Of a stretch of 64,000 bases of DNA, positions 26,324 through 34,568 are shown piece after piece. Origin of the DNA: JACDBZ01 sp036262075 (GTDB lineage Bacteria; Chloroflexota; Limnocylindria; QHBO01). Each line of letters begins with the position of its first letter. Positions within the stretch are counted from its first letter, which is position 1. The stretch spans positions 1 to 64,000 of the forward strand of contig DATAJO010000040.1 in assembly GCA_036262075.1 (NCBI GenBank). Direction: 5' to 3'. The translations under genes and the position numbers were made by a program. Under the pieces are notes generated by a model, which saw nothing but the letters and a program-made list of their open reading frames with translations, did no database searches and was not told the DNA's origin.

Positions 26324-27222
26324 TGGTCCGCGTCGCCGTCGTCGGGACCGGGCGGATGGGCTCGGCGATGGCCCGCGCGCTCGCCCAGGGCGGGGCGACG
26401 CTCGTCCTCCACAACCGAACGCTGGAATCTGCCCGGTCCCTGGCCCAGGAGCTCGGCGCGTCGGTCGCCACCACGCCGCGCGAGGCGGCCGCGGCCGCCG
26501 ACGTGGCGATCACGATGCTCGCCGACGGCGACGCGGTGCGGCAGACCTGGGACGGACCCAACGGGCTCGTCGCGGGCGCGCACGACGGAGGCGTCCTGGT
26601 CGACGCCTCGACCGTCCCGCCCGACACGATCACCGCGTTCGAGACGGCGGTCCGGGAGCGCGGCTCGGGGATCGTCGACGCGCCCGTCTCGGGCAGCACG
26701 AAGCTCGCGACCGACGGCCAGCTGACGATCATGGCCGGCGGCCGTCCCGAGGATCTCGAGCGGGCGAAGCCGGCGCTCGACCTCGTCGCGCGGCACACGA
26801 CCCACGTCGGGCCGCTCGGCAGCGGCGCCGCGCTGAAGCTGGCGGTCAACGCACTGATCTTCGCGCTCAACAACAGCCTCGCCGAGGCCCTCGTGCTGGC
26901 CGAGCGCGCGGGCATCGACCCGCGGACCGCGTACGAGGTGTTCGCCTCGTCCGCCGCCGGCGCCCCGTACGTCGGCTACAAGCGCGACGCGTACCTCGCG
27001 CCGGACGAGACGCCCACGGCCTTCTCCCTCGACCTTGCCCTCAAGGACCTCGGCCTCATCCTCGGCCTGGCCGATCGGCTCGGCGTGCCGACGGACCAGA
27101 TCCGCGTCAACCAGCAGCTCATCGGCGCGACCGCGCGCCGCATCGGTGGCGACCGCGACATGTCGGCGGTTGCCGTTCACCTGCGCGAGCAATCCGAGGA
27201 GGGTGCCCGGGCCGAGACCTAG
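26323..27222 (+). CDS. 3-hydroxyisobutyrate-dehydrogenase-like NAD(P)-dependent oxidoreductase
   Basis: This 299-residue beta-hydroxyacid dehydrogenase has the N-terminal Rossmann motif VAVVGTGRMGSAMARAL, the substrate-binding VDAPVSGSTKLATDGQLTIM, and the catalytic Lys in GSGAALKLAVNAL. It would oxidise a 3-hydroxy acid, or reduce a semialdehyde, with NAD(P). It follows the E1 beta gene with a one-base overlap and GGAGG ahead, so it belongs to the same operon. The real substrate is probably an intermediate of the pathway encoded here, which I cannot name. Confidence 0.9.
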   Translation: MVRVAVVGTGRMGSAMARALAQGGATLVLHNRTLESARSLAQELGASVATTPREAAAAADVAITMLADGDAVRQTWDGPNGLVAGAHDGGVLVDASTVPPDTITAFETAVRERGSGIVDAPVSGSTKLATDGQLTIMAGGRPEDLERAKPALDLVARHTTHVGPLGSGAALKLAVNALIFALNNSLAEALVLAERAGIDPRTAYEVFASSAAGAPYVGYKRDAYLAPDETPTAFSLDLALKDLGLILGLADRLGVPTDQIRVNQQLIGATARRIGGDRDMSAVAVHLREQSEEGARAET

Positions 27223-27275
27223 ACCGAGACCGTCCCAACCCATCGGTGCATTTGGAGAACGGAGGCTGCGTACCT

Positions 27276-28691
27276 GTGACTGACCGAATCCTCATCCGCG
27301 GCGGCACCGTCCTGACCCAGGACCCGAACCTGGGCGAGATCGCGAAGGGCGACGTCCTCGTCGAGGACGGCAGGATCGTCGACGTCGGCCCCAACCTCTC
27401 GGCCGATGGGGCACGCGTCATCGATGCGGCCGGCGACATCGTCATTCCCGGGTTCATCGACACGCACCGCCACACGTGGGAGACGTGCATCCGGACCTGC
27501 GCGCCGGACTACGCGCTGATCACGTACTTCGGCTCGATCCTCGACAAGTTCGCGCCGCACTATCGCCCCGAGGACGTCCACTCCGCGACCCTGTGGGGCG
27601 CGCTCGAGTGCCTGAACGCCGGGATCACCACGCTCGTCGACTGGGCGCACATCATGAACACGCCCGAGCACGCGGATGCATCGGTCAAGGCGCTCCAGGA
27701 GTCCGGCATCCGATCCGTCTTCGCCTTCGGCTTCCCGAACACCTCGCTCCAGGACTGGTGGTTCGGCCCGGACTACGCCGGATCGGTCCTCACCTCCGAT
27801 GGCGACGAGGCGCGGCGCCTGAAGTCCACCTACTTCAACGCCGATGACGGCCTCGACGGCCGGATCACGATGGGCCTCGCCACCCGCGGCCCGGGCTTCT
27901 GCAAGCCGGATGTCGTCCGCCACGACTGGGAGCTCGCCAAGGAGCTCGGCATCAACATCACCGTCCACGTCGCGATGGACCGATTCGGCTACACGAAGGG
28001 CCAGATCACCGCGCTGCGCGACATGGACCTGCTCTACCCCGGCACGACGTACGTCCACGCCTCGCACTTCACCGACGAGGAATGGGCGCTGGTCCGCGAC
28101 TCAGGCGGGAACGTCAGCTTTGCGCCGCAGATCGAGATCCAGATGGGCCACGGCTGGGCCCCGGCCGTCACCGCGTTGGAATATTCGGTGCCGATCGGAC
28201 TGTCCTCCGACGTCGCCACCACCGCATCGGCCGATCAGTTCACCCAGATGCACGCCATCCTCGGCTCCGAGCGCGGCCGCAAGCACCAGGACGCGTGGGA
28301 CGCGAACCTCGATGGTCTCGAGGCGTCACCCGGCCTCATCACCTCGCGCCAGGCGCTCGAGTGGGGCACCCTCGGCGGCGCGCGCGTCGCCGGCATCGAG
28401 GACCGCACCGGCTCGCTGACGCCGGGCAAGCAGGCGGACATCGTGATCATCGACGGCTCCGCGGTGAACGTGGCCCCGATCATCGATCCCGTCGGCGCGG
28501 TCGTCTGCGCGGCCGACGTGTCGAACGTGAAGACCGTCCTCGTGGGCGGCAACGTCGTGAAGGAGGACTTCAAGCTCGCCGCCTCGCTCGACGGCCCGCG
28601 CCGCGCGGTCGAGGCCTCGCGGGACTACCTCCTCGAGAAGTTCGGCGCCCCCGACCCCGGCTGGATCGCCCCTTCGGCTTCCGCCGGCTGA
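27276..28691 (+). CDS. Amidohydrolase of the TRZ/ATZ (chlorohydrolase/deaminase) type
   Basis: The 471-residue metal-dependent hydrolase has the beta-sandwich start ILIRGGTVLTQDP and the metal motif DTHRHTWE (HxH). Further ligands are the His in NITVHVAMD and VHASHFT and the Asp in LSSDVATT, followed by the C-terminal GSLTPGKQADIVIID. Relatives deaminate or dechlorinate cytosine, guanine, S-adenosylhomocysteine or s-triazines. GTG 27276 is preferred over GTG 27246 because CGGAGG lies nine bases ahead and the family starts directly at TDRILI. It is the last gene of the catabolic operon, closed by the terminator at 28752. Confidence 0.9.
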   Translation: MTDRILIRGGTVLTQDPNLGEIAKGDVLVEDGRIVDVGPNLSADGARVIDAAGDIVIPGFIDTHRHTWETCIRTCAPDYALITYFGSILDKFAPHYRPEDVHSATLWGALECLNAGITTLVDWAHIMNTPEHADASVKALQESGIRSVFAFGFPNTSLQDWWFGPDYAGSVLTSDGDEARRLKSTYFNADDGLDGRITMGLATRGPGFCKPDVVRHDWELAKELGINITVHVAMDRFGYTKGQITALRDMDLLYPGTTYVHASHFTDEEWALVRDSGGNVSFAPQIEIQMGHGWAPAVTALEYSVPIGLSSDVATTASADQFTQMHAILGSERGRKHQDAWDANLDGLEASPGLITSRQALEWGTLGGARVAGIEDRTGSLTPGKQADIVIIDGSAVNVAPIIDPVGAVVCAADVSNVKTVLVGGNVVKEDFKLAASLDGPRRAVEASRDYLLEKFGAPDPGWIAPSASAG

Positions 28692-28751
28692 CCCCGCTCT
28701 TCGGGCCGGCTGACCTCGTCCCTCGGCCCACGCGCCGTCCTTCGGCCCATC

Positions 28752-28793
28752 GGGCCGCCCGGAACCCGCGAAAGCTCCGCGGCGGCCCGTTTT
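28752..28793 (+). terminator. Intrinsic terminator closing the catabolic operon
   Basis: GGGCCGCC (28752-28759) pairs with GGCGGCCC (28781-28788). An inner CGGA/TCCG stem extends the hairpin, and GTTTT follows. Confidence 0.75.
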
Positions 28794-28856
28794 CGTGCTC
28801 GGCGATCGCGCAACAGCCACGAAAGCCCACGGAACAGAGCTGGATGGGGCCGGTGG

Positions 28857-28862
28857 TATCCT
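28857..28862 (+). promoter_or_regulatory. -10 box ahead of the YtxH-like gene
   Basis: TATCCT lies 52 bases before the start codon at 28915, just after the terminator of the previous operon. Confidence 0.45.
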
Positions 28863-28914
28863 TCTTGCCTTCCCTGAACGGGCAGAGATTCCACACGAAG
28901 GGACGCAAATCGCC

Positions 28915-29238
28915 ATGTTCAGCCGCGTACGAATCGCGATTCGCTTCTTCTTCGTCGGCCTGGCGGTTGGCGTGCTCCTCGCCCCCCGGAGCGGCGAAGA
29001 AACCCGCCGCATGCTGCGCGAGCGGGCCGATCGGCTCCTGAACGACATCCTCGACGCGGCATCGCTCGGTGCGGGCGGAGGGGCCTCCGCCTCCGGCACG
29101 ACGCCGGATGAAGAGGCCACGGCGCCGCGCACGAGCCGATCGTCGAACGGCAGCGGAACGAGCTCGAGCCGCAGCCGCAAGGCGAGCACCGCATCGGAAT
29201 CCGAGACCGAGGCGGAGGCCACGAGCGCCGGGGCCTAG
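28915..29238 (+). CDS. YtxH-like membrane-anchored protein
   Basis: The 107-residue protein has one N-terminal membrane helix running into FVGLAVGVLLAPRSGEETRR, the hallmark of YtxH-type general-stress proteins. A helix and then 55 residues of Ser/Thr/Ala/Glu-rich low complexity follow. The ATG at 28915 is preferred over the longer frame from 28795 because GAAGGGA lies ahead and the extension has no coding character. It is the first gene of a short rightward run with pcm. Function is unknown beyond the envelope-stress association of the family. Confidence 0.75.
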   Translation: MFSRVRIAIRFFFVGLAVGVLLAPRSGEETRRMLRERADRLLNDILDAASLGAGGGASASGTTPDEEATAPRTSRSSNGSGTSSSRSRKASTASESETEAEATSAGA

Positions 29239-29280
29239 ACCGGGGCACGAAACCGAGCCCCCGCCACCAACGAATCGCCG

Positions 29281-30018
29281 ATGCGCTGGCCGCGACGACC
29301 GCGGCGCCCAGGACCCGCCGACCAGGACGATGATCGGCGGGTCCGTGACGATGCGCGCGAGCGCGAGCGGATGGTGGCCGAGCAGCTCATGGCGCGCGGG
29401 ATCCGCGACCCCGAAGTGCTCGAGGCGTTCCGCAAGGTCCCGCGCCACCTGTTCGTCGAGGGCGACGACCCGTACGGCGACCACGCCATGCCGGTCGGCG
29501 AGGGGCAGACGATCTCACAGCCGTACGTCGTGGCGCGGATGACATCGGCGGCCCGTCCGCCCGGACCGATGGGCTGGCGCGATGCCCCCGTCCTCGAGGT
29601 CGGCACCGGCAGCGGGTACCAGGCCGCCATCCTCGCCGAGCTGGGGGCGCGGGTGACGACGATCGAGCGGCATCGGTCGCTGGCGGAGGAGGCCAGCCGC
29701 CGGCTGGCGGCCGCGGGCTACGGTCCCGACCGGGTGAAGATCGTCGTGGGCGACGGCACGGAGGGCTGGGAGCCGGGCGCGCCGTATCGGTCCATCATCG
29801 TCACCGCCGGCGGACCGAGGATCCCGGAGCCGCTCCTGAAGCAGCTCGATCCCGATCGCGGCCGGCTCGTCATGCCGGTCGGCAGCCGGTCGCACCAGTT
29901 CCTCACCGTGGTGACGCGGATCGGCGACCAGTACGAGCGCGCGGCGCTCGAGCCGGTCGTGTTCGTACCGCTCGTCGGACGGCACGGCGTGCAGGAGAAC
30001 GAGTCCTCCAACGTCTGA
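29281..30018 (+). CDS. pcm: Protein-L-isoaspartate O-methyltransferase
   Basis: Pcm transfers a methyl group from S-adenosylmethionine to L-isoaspartyl residues in aged proteins to start their repair. The 245-residue product has the family motifs RHLFVEGDDPYGDHAMPVG, GQTISQPYVVARM and the SAM-binding VLEVGTGSGYQAAILAELG. About 25 Arg/Pro/Asp-rich residues precede the domain, so a later start is possible, for example ATG 29371 at MVAEQLM. It follows the YtxH-like gene by 42 bases. Confidence 0.93.
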   Translation: MRWPRRPRRPGPADQDDDRRVRDDARERERMVAEQLMARGIRDPEVLEAFRKVPRHLFVEGDDPYGDHAMPVGEGQTISQPYVVARMTSAARPPGPMGWRDAPVLEVGTGSGYQAAILAELGARVTTIERHRSLAEEASRRLAAAGYGPDRVKIVVGDGTEGWEPGAPYRSIIVTAGGPRIPEPLLKQLDPDRGRLVMPVGSRSHQFLTVVTRIGDQYERAALEPVVFVPLVGRHGVQENESSNV

Positions 30019-30124
30019 GGCGGTCGGCCGCGCCGGTCGCATGGCATGCCTCGTGCATCCATGGGCGGGTGGGCCCGCCTGCCCAAATGCGCGGCCCGAT
30101 CCGCACGAGGAGGTACCTCGCGAC

Positions 30125-30607
30125 ATGACCTACCGACGAACCGATGCCGATCCGGGCGATGACACGCGCGTCGTCGAGCGCGAGACCTACGTCGAGCGCG
30201 ATCCCGGCTACGTGCCTCCGGCGGCGCAGCCAGCGGGCAGCCAGGTGAACGTCAACGCGGGCACGGGGCGTGGCCCGACATATGTCGAGACATCGCCGGG
30301 GCCGCTCTACTACGCGCGGCGGATCCTGTCGCTGTTGTTCGGGATCCTCACCGTGCTCATCGCGCTGCGGATCCTGTTCCTGCTGCTCGTCGCGAACCCC
30401 GGCAACGCGATCGTCGACTTCGTGTACAGCGTGACCGAGCCGTTCGTGGCGCCGTTCCGCGGCATCTTCGCGCTGGACCAGGTCGTCGTCGGCGACTCCA
30501 CCTTCGAAGTCGCGGGGCTCGTGGCGCTCATCGGCTGGTTCCTGATCTACCTGCTGATCATGGCCATCCTCAGCCTCGGCGATCGAGGACGGAGCGTTCC
30601 GGCCTAG
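30125..30607 (+). CDS. YggT-family membrane protein with a polar N-terminal extension
   Basis: The 160-residue protein has a 60-residue hydrophilic N-terminus rich in Glu, Arg and Thr. Two to three membrane helices follow, with YARRILSLLFGILTVLIALR and VTEPFVAPFRGIFAL, which are typical of YggT proteins (two copies of this short motif are usual; one is clear here). YggT proteins are linked to osmotic stress and cell division. ATG 30125 has GAGGAGG ten bases ahead. The stop codon overlaps that of the convergent glycosyltransferase gene. Confidence 0.8.
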   Translation: MTYRRTDADPGDDTRVVERETYVERDPGYVPPAAQPAGSQVNVNAGTGRGPTYVETSPGPLYYARRILSLLFGILTVLIALRILFLLLVANPGNAIVDFVYSVTEPFVAPFRGIFALDQVVVGDSTFEVAGLVALIGWFLIYLLIMAILSLGDRGRSVPA

Positions 30608-31926
30608 AGCGGCGGAACCTCCAGCGCACCGCGCTCGGCGCGAGGGGCGGCCACCCCGCGGGCGCCGGGCGTGTGCGGCACGCCGGCACGAGCCAGCTCC
30701 TCGTCGTAGACGTCCTCGATGCGCTTCACCTGCGCGTCGATGCTGAACCGATCGGCGACGGTCCGATAGCCGGCATCGGCCAGCCGATCGCGCAGCGGCG
30801 CATCGGCGAGAAGACAGACGATCGCGTCCGCCAGGGCGCCGGGATCCTCGGGCGGCACGAGCAGCCCGTCGACGCCCGAGGTGATGACTTCGGGCACGCC
30901 GCCGACCGCCGTGCCGACGACCGGGACGCGGCGGGCCATGGCCTCGAGGATGCTGATTCCCTGCGCCTCGCGCAGCGACGGGAGGACAGCCACGGTCAGG
31001 TCGGCCGTGACGGCGGCGATGTCGTCGCGGCGCCCGGTGAAGATGACCCGCGAGGCGACGCCACGGCCCAACGCCCGTGCCTGGGCGCGCAGCGCATCGG
31101 CTTCGGAGCCCTCACCGACGATCGCCAGCCAGGCATCGGGGCGGCGCTCGAGGACGGACGGCCAGGCGTCGAGGAGATGCCGATGTCCCTTCTCGGGCTC
31201 GAGCCGGGCGACGACGCCGACCAGGGGCGCATCACCAGGAATGCCGAACTCGCGACGCAGGCGGCAGGCGGGCACCGGCGCGCGGAAGCGCGACAGGTCG
31301 ACGCCGTTGGGAATGACGGCGAACCGCGCGTCACCGCGGCCCTCGTGGCGGACCTTGTGCTCGATCGCGGCCGACGGAACGATGAGCCGATCCATCGCCG
31401 GCGTGAGCGACGCGAGGAGCGCGACGTCCTCGGGCGGGCGGACGCGCGACGAGTGGACGGTGGCCATGATCACGGGGACCCCGGCCGCCACGGCGGCGCG
31501 GGTGCCGACGGTCTCGGCGCGGTACATGTGGGCGTGGACGAGATCGATCTCCTCGCGCCGCAGCCAGGCGGCCAGCTCGCGGACCGCCAGCTCGTCATCC
31601 GGCTCGTCGAGCACCTCGACCGCCAGGCCCAGCCGTCGAAGCCGATGCACCGCCGAGCCCTCGCTCAGCGACAGCGCCCGCACGTCGTACTTCGCCCGGT
31701 CCAGCCGTAGCAGCAGCCCGGTGTACGACTCCTGCGCCCCGCCGTTGCCGCCGGTGGCCAGCAGCTGGAGCAGCCGTGGGCGCGGATGGCTGCGCGACCG
31801 ATGGATCCGCCGATGCCGCGTGTAGCTCGCCCCGGCGATGGCGCCCTCGTGGTCGGGCGCGTGCTGGCGGGCCGATCCCGCCCGCCGGCGCCTCGGCGCA
31901 GTGGACATGCGCGTGGTATGGCTCAC
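30604..31926 (-). CDS. GT4-family glycosyltransferase
   Basis: The 440-residue protein has a basic N-terminal extension of about 45 residues and then the GT-B fold. Key segments are LLATGGNGGAQESYTGLLLRL (acceptor domain), AVIPNGVDLSRF, VGVVARLEPEKGHRHLLDAW and the nucleotide-sugar E-x7-E motif REAQGISILEAM. Such enzymes add a sugar to a lipid or polysaccharide acceptor at the membrane. The GTG at 31926 is only 6 bases behind a TATCGT box, so the message is probably leaderless. Its promoter is nearly identical to that of the phosphoesterase gene at 34287. Confidence 0.9.
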   Translation of the reverse strand: MSHTTRMSTAPRRRRAGSARQHAPDHEGAIAGASYTRHRRIHRSRSHPRPRLLQLLATGGNGGAQESYTGLLLRLDRAKYDVRALSLSEGSAVHRLRRLGLAVEVLDEPDDELAVRELAAWLRREEIDLVHAHMYRAETVGTRAAVAAGVPVIMATVHSSRVRPPEDVALLASLTPAMDRLIVPSAAIEHKVRHEGRGDARFAVIPNGVDLSRFRAPVPACRLRREFGIPGDAPLVGVVARLEPEKGHRHLLDAWPSVLERRPDAWLAIVGEGSEADALRAQARALGRGVASRVIFTGRRDDIAAVTADLTVAVLPSLREAQGISILEAMARRVPVVGTAVGGVPEVITSGVDGLLVPPEDPGALADAIVCLLADAPLRDRLADAGYRTVADRFSIDAQVKRIEDVYDEELARAGVPHTPGARGVAAPRAERGALEVPPL

Positions 31927-31932
31927 CCGGCG

Positions 31933-31968
31933 ACGATAGGCCCCGGCGCTTTATCGGTCAAAGCGCCT
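31933..31968 (-). promoter_or_regulatory. Leaderless promoter with a dyad over the -35 box
   Basis: On the minus strand TTGACC (31961-31956) and TATCGT (31938-31933) are 17 bases apart, and the start codon follows 6 bases later. The -35 box lies inside the dyad GGCGCTTT-7-AAAGCGCC, which could bind a repressor. The same layout is found at 34294-34329. Confidence 0.65.
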
Positions 31969-31988
31969 TGGTGTGCGTTGGTTCGGCC

Positions 31989-32177
31989 CGTTCGCGCCGT
32001 GGCGAGAGGATTTCACCGGAAGGCCCGGAGGCGTTGCGTTTGCGCGCTGTGGCGAGCACTCGCACGCACGAAGGGCGCGCTGCGGCGCGGTTCACGCTTA
32101 CCGGCTCTCGCCGCAGTCGACAAACGACGCGCCGCCAGCGCCTCACGTGAATTGTGCTCGCTCTGGCGAGAAGCGAG
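31989..32177 (+). repeat. Palindromic dispersed repeat, copy 1
   Basis: This is the most diverged left-hand copy of a family of eight (about 182 bp each). It begins with a CGC...GTGGCGAG hairpin. It keeps the paired arms TTCACCGGAAGGC and CCTCACGTGAA, the central GTGGCGAGCAC, and CAGTCGACAAACGAC near the right end. It lies between the glycosyltransferase promoter and the HTH/nuclease-like gene. Confidence 0.85.
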
Positions 32178-32212
32178 CCGGTAACCCGCCAGTAATCAGC
32201 CGATAAGGACCG

Positions 32213-32908
32213 ATGGCGCACCATCGGCGCATGCGTCGAAGCCAATCGAGTCGCAGGCGATCCGCCGATCAGAGCGCCAAGATCGGGAGTGAGGTCGGCC
32301 TGGCCCGACGAACACAGGCGATGACCGTCCGCCAGGTGGCGGCGCGCGCCGGGGTGGCGTGGGAGACGGTCGCCCGGTCCGAGCTCGGCGATCCGAAGCT
32401 CAGCCTGGATCTGCTCGCGGCGATCACCGAGGCGGTCGGGCTGGACCTCGTCCTCTCGGTGTACCCCGGCAGACCGCCCAGCCTTCGCGACACCGGACAG
32501 CTGGCCTTGGCCCGGATGCTGATCGGCATCGCGCATCCATCGCTGACGCCGGAGCTCGAGGTGAACATCGGGCCGCATGGCGAGTCGATCGACCTCGTCT
32601 TCTTCGGGCCATCCGAGATCATCGCCTTCGAGATCGAGCGCCTCTACACCGATCACCAGGGCCAATATCGCCGCGCCAACGGTAAGCGCGAGGCGCTCGC
32701 CGCTCGTCATCAGCGCCCGGTTCGGCTCGTCCTCGCCGTCCAGGACACCCGGCGCAACCGTGCGGCCGTCGACCGGCACGAGCCGGTGATCCGCACCAGC
32801 CTTCCGGCCGGCAGCCGCGAGATCCTGCGCGCCATCCGCGAGGGAACGCCGCTGGGTCGAGATGGGTTGCTCTGGCTGCGCAAGCCACCCCGTGCGGACC
32901 CGGCGTAG
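32213..32908 (+). CDS. HTH protein with a possible PD-(D/E)XK-like C-terminal domain
   Basis: The 231-residue protein has an XRE-type helix-turn-helix at about 28-82 (LARRTQAMTVRQVAARAGVA, then WETVARSELG). The C-terminal half contains ESIDLVFFGPSEIIAFEIER, then NGKREALAARHQRPVRLVLAV. The Asp, then Glu-x-Glu, then Lys pattern resembles degenerate PD-(D/E)XK nuclease folds seen in other XRE proteins, but no activity can be claimed. It is flanked on both sides by copies of the palindromic repeat. A start at ATG 32231 is also possible. Confidence 0.65.
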   Translation: MAHHRRMRRSQSSRRRSADQSAKIGSEVGLARRTQAMTVRQVAARAGVAWETVARSELGDPKLSLDLLAAITEAVGLDLVLSVYPGRPPSLRDTGQLALARMLIGIAHPSLTPELEVNIGPHGESIDLVFFGPSEIIAFEIERLYTDHQGQYRRANGKREALAARHQRPVRLVLAVQDTRRNRAAVDRHEPVIRTSLPAGSREILRAIREGTPLGRDGLLWLRKPPRADPA

Positions 32909-32930
32909 CTGCCTGGGAATCTCGCCGCGT

Positions 32931-33109
32931 GCTCGCTGGGCCGAGAGCAATTCACCGGAAGGCCGATCCGCGTGGTGTTTTCGCGCTGTGGCGAGCACCG
33001 GCACGCACGAACGGCACGCGGATGCGCCGCTCACGCTCCCAGGCTCTCGCCACGCTCGACAGATGACACGGGGATCGGGCATAGCGTGAAGAACGCTCGC
33101 TGTGGCGAG
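32931..33109 (+). repeat. Palindromic dispersed repeat, copy 2
   Basis: This copy shows the clear left arm ATTCACCGGAAGGCCGATCC, the central GCTGTGGCGAGCACCGGCAC and CTCTCGCCAC, and ends in GCTCGCTGTGGCGAG (33095-33109). That last hairpin also serves as the first one of copy 3, so the two copies form a dimer. Confidence 0.88.
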
Positions 33110-33274
33110 ACGAACGCGGCGGCAGGCTGATCGGCGTGGCGTTTTCGTGCTGTGGCGAGCACCGGAGCGCAGGAAGGGCTTGCCCATGCGCCGCTCACGC
33201 TCCCAGGCCCTCGCCACACTCGACAGACGACGCGCCGGCGGCCCTATCGGTGAATAGCGCTCGCTGTGGCGCGC
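33095..33274 (+). repeat. Palindromic dispersed repeat, copy 3
   Basis: This copy shares its first hairpin (33095-33109) with copy 2 and ends in GCTCGCTGTGGCGCGC. The left CACCGG arm is eroded, but GCGTTTTCGTGCTGTGGC and GTGGCGAGCACCGG match the family. It fills the gap between two convergent genes. Confidence 0.85.
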
Positions 33275-33318
33275 ACCAGGGCCGTCGAACAGGGACAACG
33301 ACGACGCGGCGGCGGCCT

Positions 33319-34287
33319 TCAGTGGCAGTCGGTTGAGCCGATGTCGGCAGCGGCGGCCTCCGCATCGGCCTCGAGGAATCGCCAGTCGTAGCCGTCGGGC
33401 CGCAGTGTGAGCTCGAGCACGCCGTAGGAGTTGTCGATGGTGACCTCGCTACCGGCGTCCAGGTGCTCCACCTCGGTCAGCGGCCCGCCGCCGGTCCCGA
33501 CCGTGAACGCGCGCAGCCCGTCGCGTGGGGCGAAACGCTCGTAGAGGTGATCGTGTCCGACGAGCAGGACGTCGGCATCGGCCGCGACGAGCGCGTCCCA
33601 GAGCGGCGCCACGTCCTCGTCGTCGCCGTGCCGGCCGGAGCTGAAGCGCGGGTGATGCCAGTAGGCGAGCGTGCAGGTGGCGGGGTGCTGCGCTAGGTCG
33701 GCCGTGAGCCAGGTGAGCTGCTCCGATCCCTCGCCGCAGCCGATGAGGCGGCAGTTTGAGTTCAGCACCACGACATGCCAGGCGCCGAGGTCGTACGAGT
33801 ACCACCCCTCGCCCGGCGTGCCGGCCGCGTCGCCGAAATACGCGGCATAGGCCTGACCGCCGTCGAGGAAGACGTCGTGGTTACCGAGGGCCGGACGCGT
33901 CCGATCCTTCCACGCGCCCCACACCGGGTCGTAGCACTCGCTGTACGTCTGCTCGCTCCCGTCCGGGTAGGCGAGATCGCCGAGCGTCGCCACCGTTGCC
34001 TCAGGGTCCAACCGCGCCACCAGGGAGCCGGTCGCCTCGTCCCCCTCGGCGTCACACACGGCGATGTCCCCGACCGCGATGAGCGTCGCCACCGGCGTCG
34101 GCGCCGCGCTGGCGTCGGCGGCCGGGGTGGACGATGAGCTCGGCGTGGGCGGTGGCTTCGTCGGGATCGCACGCGGTCCCGATGGCGAGCCACAGGCCGA
34201 CATGGTCACGATCATGGCGAGCACGGCGAGCACTGAGGCGGCTCCAGCCCGCTGGCGCTTCGGGGACTTGCCCGTCGTGGGGGTCAC
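33319..34287 (-). CDS. Calcineurin-like metallophosphoesterase lipoprotein
   Basis: The 322-residue protein begins with a lipoprotein signal (SVLAVLAMIVTMSACG, lipobox MSAC) and a Pro/Thr/Ser/Ala spacer. The catalytic fold follows, with the metal motifs AVGDIAVCD, LGDLAYPDG, ALGNHDVF, YWHHPRFSS and GHDHLYERF, all five blocks of the calcineurin superfamily. Acid-phosphatase-type relatives act outside the membrane on phosphate esters. GTG 34287 is chosen because it lies 6 bases behind the TATCGT box of a strong promoter; the frame is open further upstream into a repeat copy, which is not coding. Confidence 0.9.
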   Translation of the reverse strand: MTPTTGKSPKRQRAGAASVLAVLAMIVTMSACGSPSGPRAIPTKPPPTPSSSSTPAADASAAPTPVATLIAVGDIAVCDAEGDEATGSLVARLDPEATVATLGDLAYPDGSEQTYSECYDPVWGAWKDRTRPALGNHDVFLDGGQAYAAYFGDAAGTPGEGWYSYDLGAWHVVVLNSNCRLIGCGEGSEQLTWLTADLAQHPATCTLAYWHHPRFSSGRHGDDEDVAPLWDALVAADADVLLVGHDHLYERFAPRDGLRAFTVGTGGGPLTEVEHLDAGSEVTIDNSYGVLELTLRPDGYDWRFLEADAEAAAADIGSTDCH

Positions 34288-34293
34288 CGGGCG

Positions 34294-34329
34294 ACGATAG
34301 GCCCGGGCGCTCGTATCGGTCAAAGCGCC
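34294..34329 (-). promoter_or_regulatory. Leaderless promoter, twin of the one at 31933
   Basis: On the minus strand TTGACC (34323-34318) and TATCGT (34299-34294) are 18 bases apart; GTG follows after 6 bases. The dyad GGCGCT...AGCGCC again covers the -35 box. The shared sequence runs for about 40 bases across both promoters. Confidence 0.65.
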
Positions 34330-34345
34330 CCCGACCCGGCGCTGC

Positions 34346-34524
34346 GCTCGCTGTGGCGAGAGGAAGTCACCGGGAGGCCGATTCGCGCTGCGTTTTCGTG
34401 CTGTGGCGAGCACAGGCACGCACGAACGGCACGCGGATGCGCCGTTCACGCTCCCGGGCTCTCGCTCCAGTCGACAAACGACACGCGCCCAAGGCTTCAG
34501 GTGAAAAGCTCTCGCGGTGGCGAG
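34346..34524 (+). repeat. Palindromic dispersed repeat, copy 4
   Basis: It begins GCTCGCTGTGGCGAGAGGAA and carries the family core (GCGTTTTCGTGCTGTGGCGA, then CAGTCGACAAACGACACGC). It ends with the arm GCTTCAGGTGAA and a CTCTCGCGGTGGCGAG hairpin. It is a single copy between the phosphoesterase promoter and the MTHFR-like gene's 3' end. Confidence 0.88.
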
Positions 34525-34568
34525 AACAGCGACGGAGCGCCGGCGAGCGGATACCAGCGTGCTGAGGG

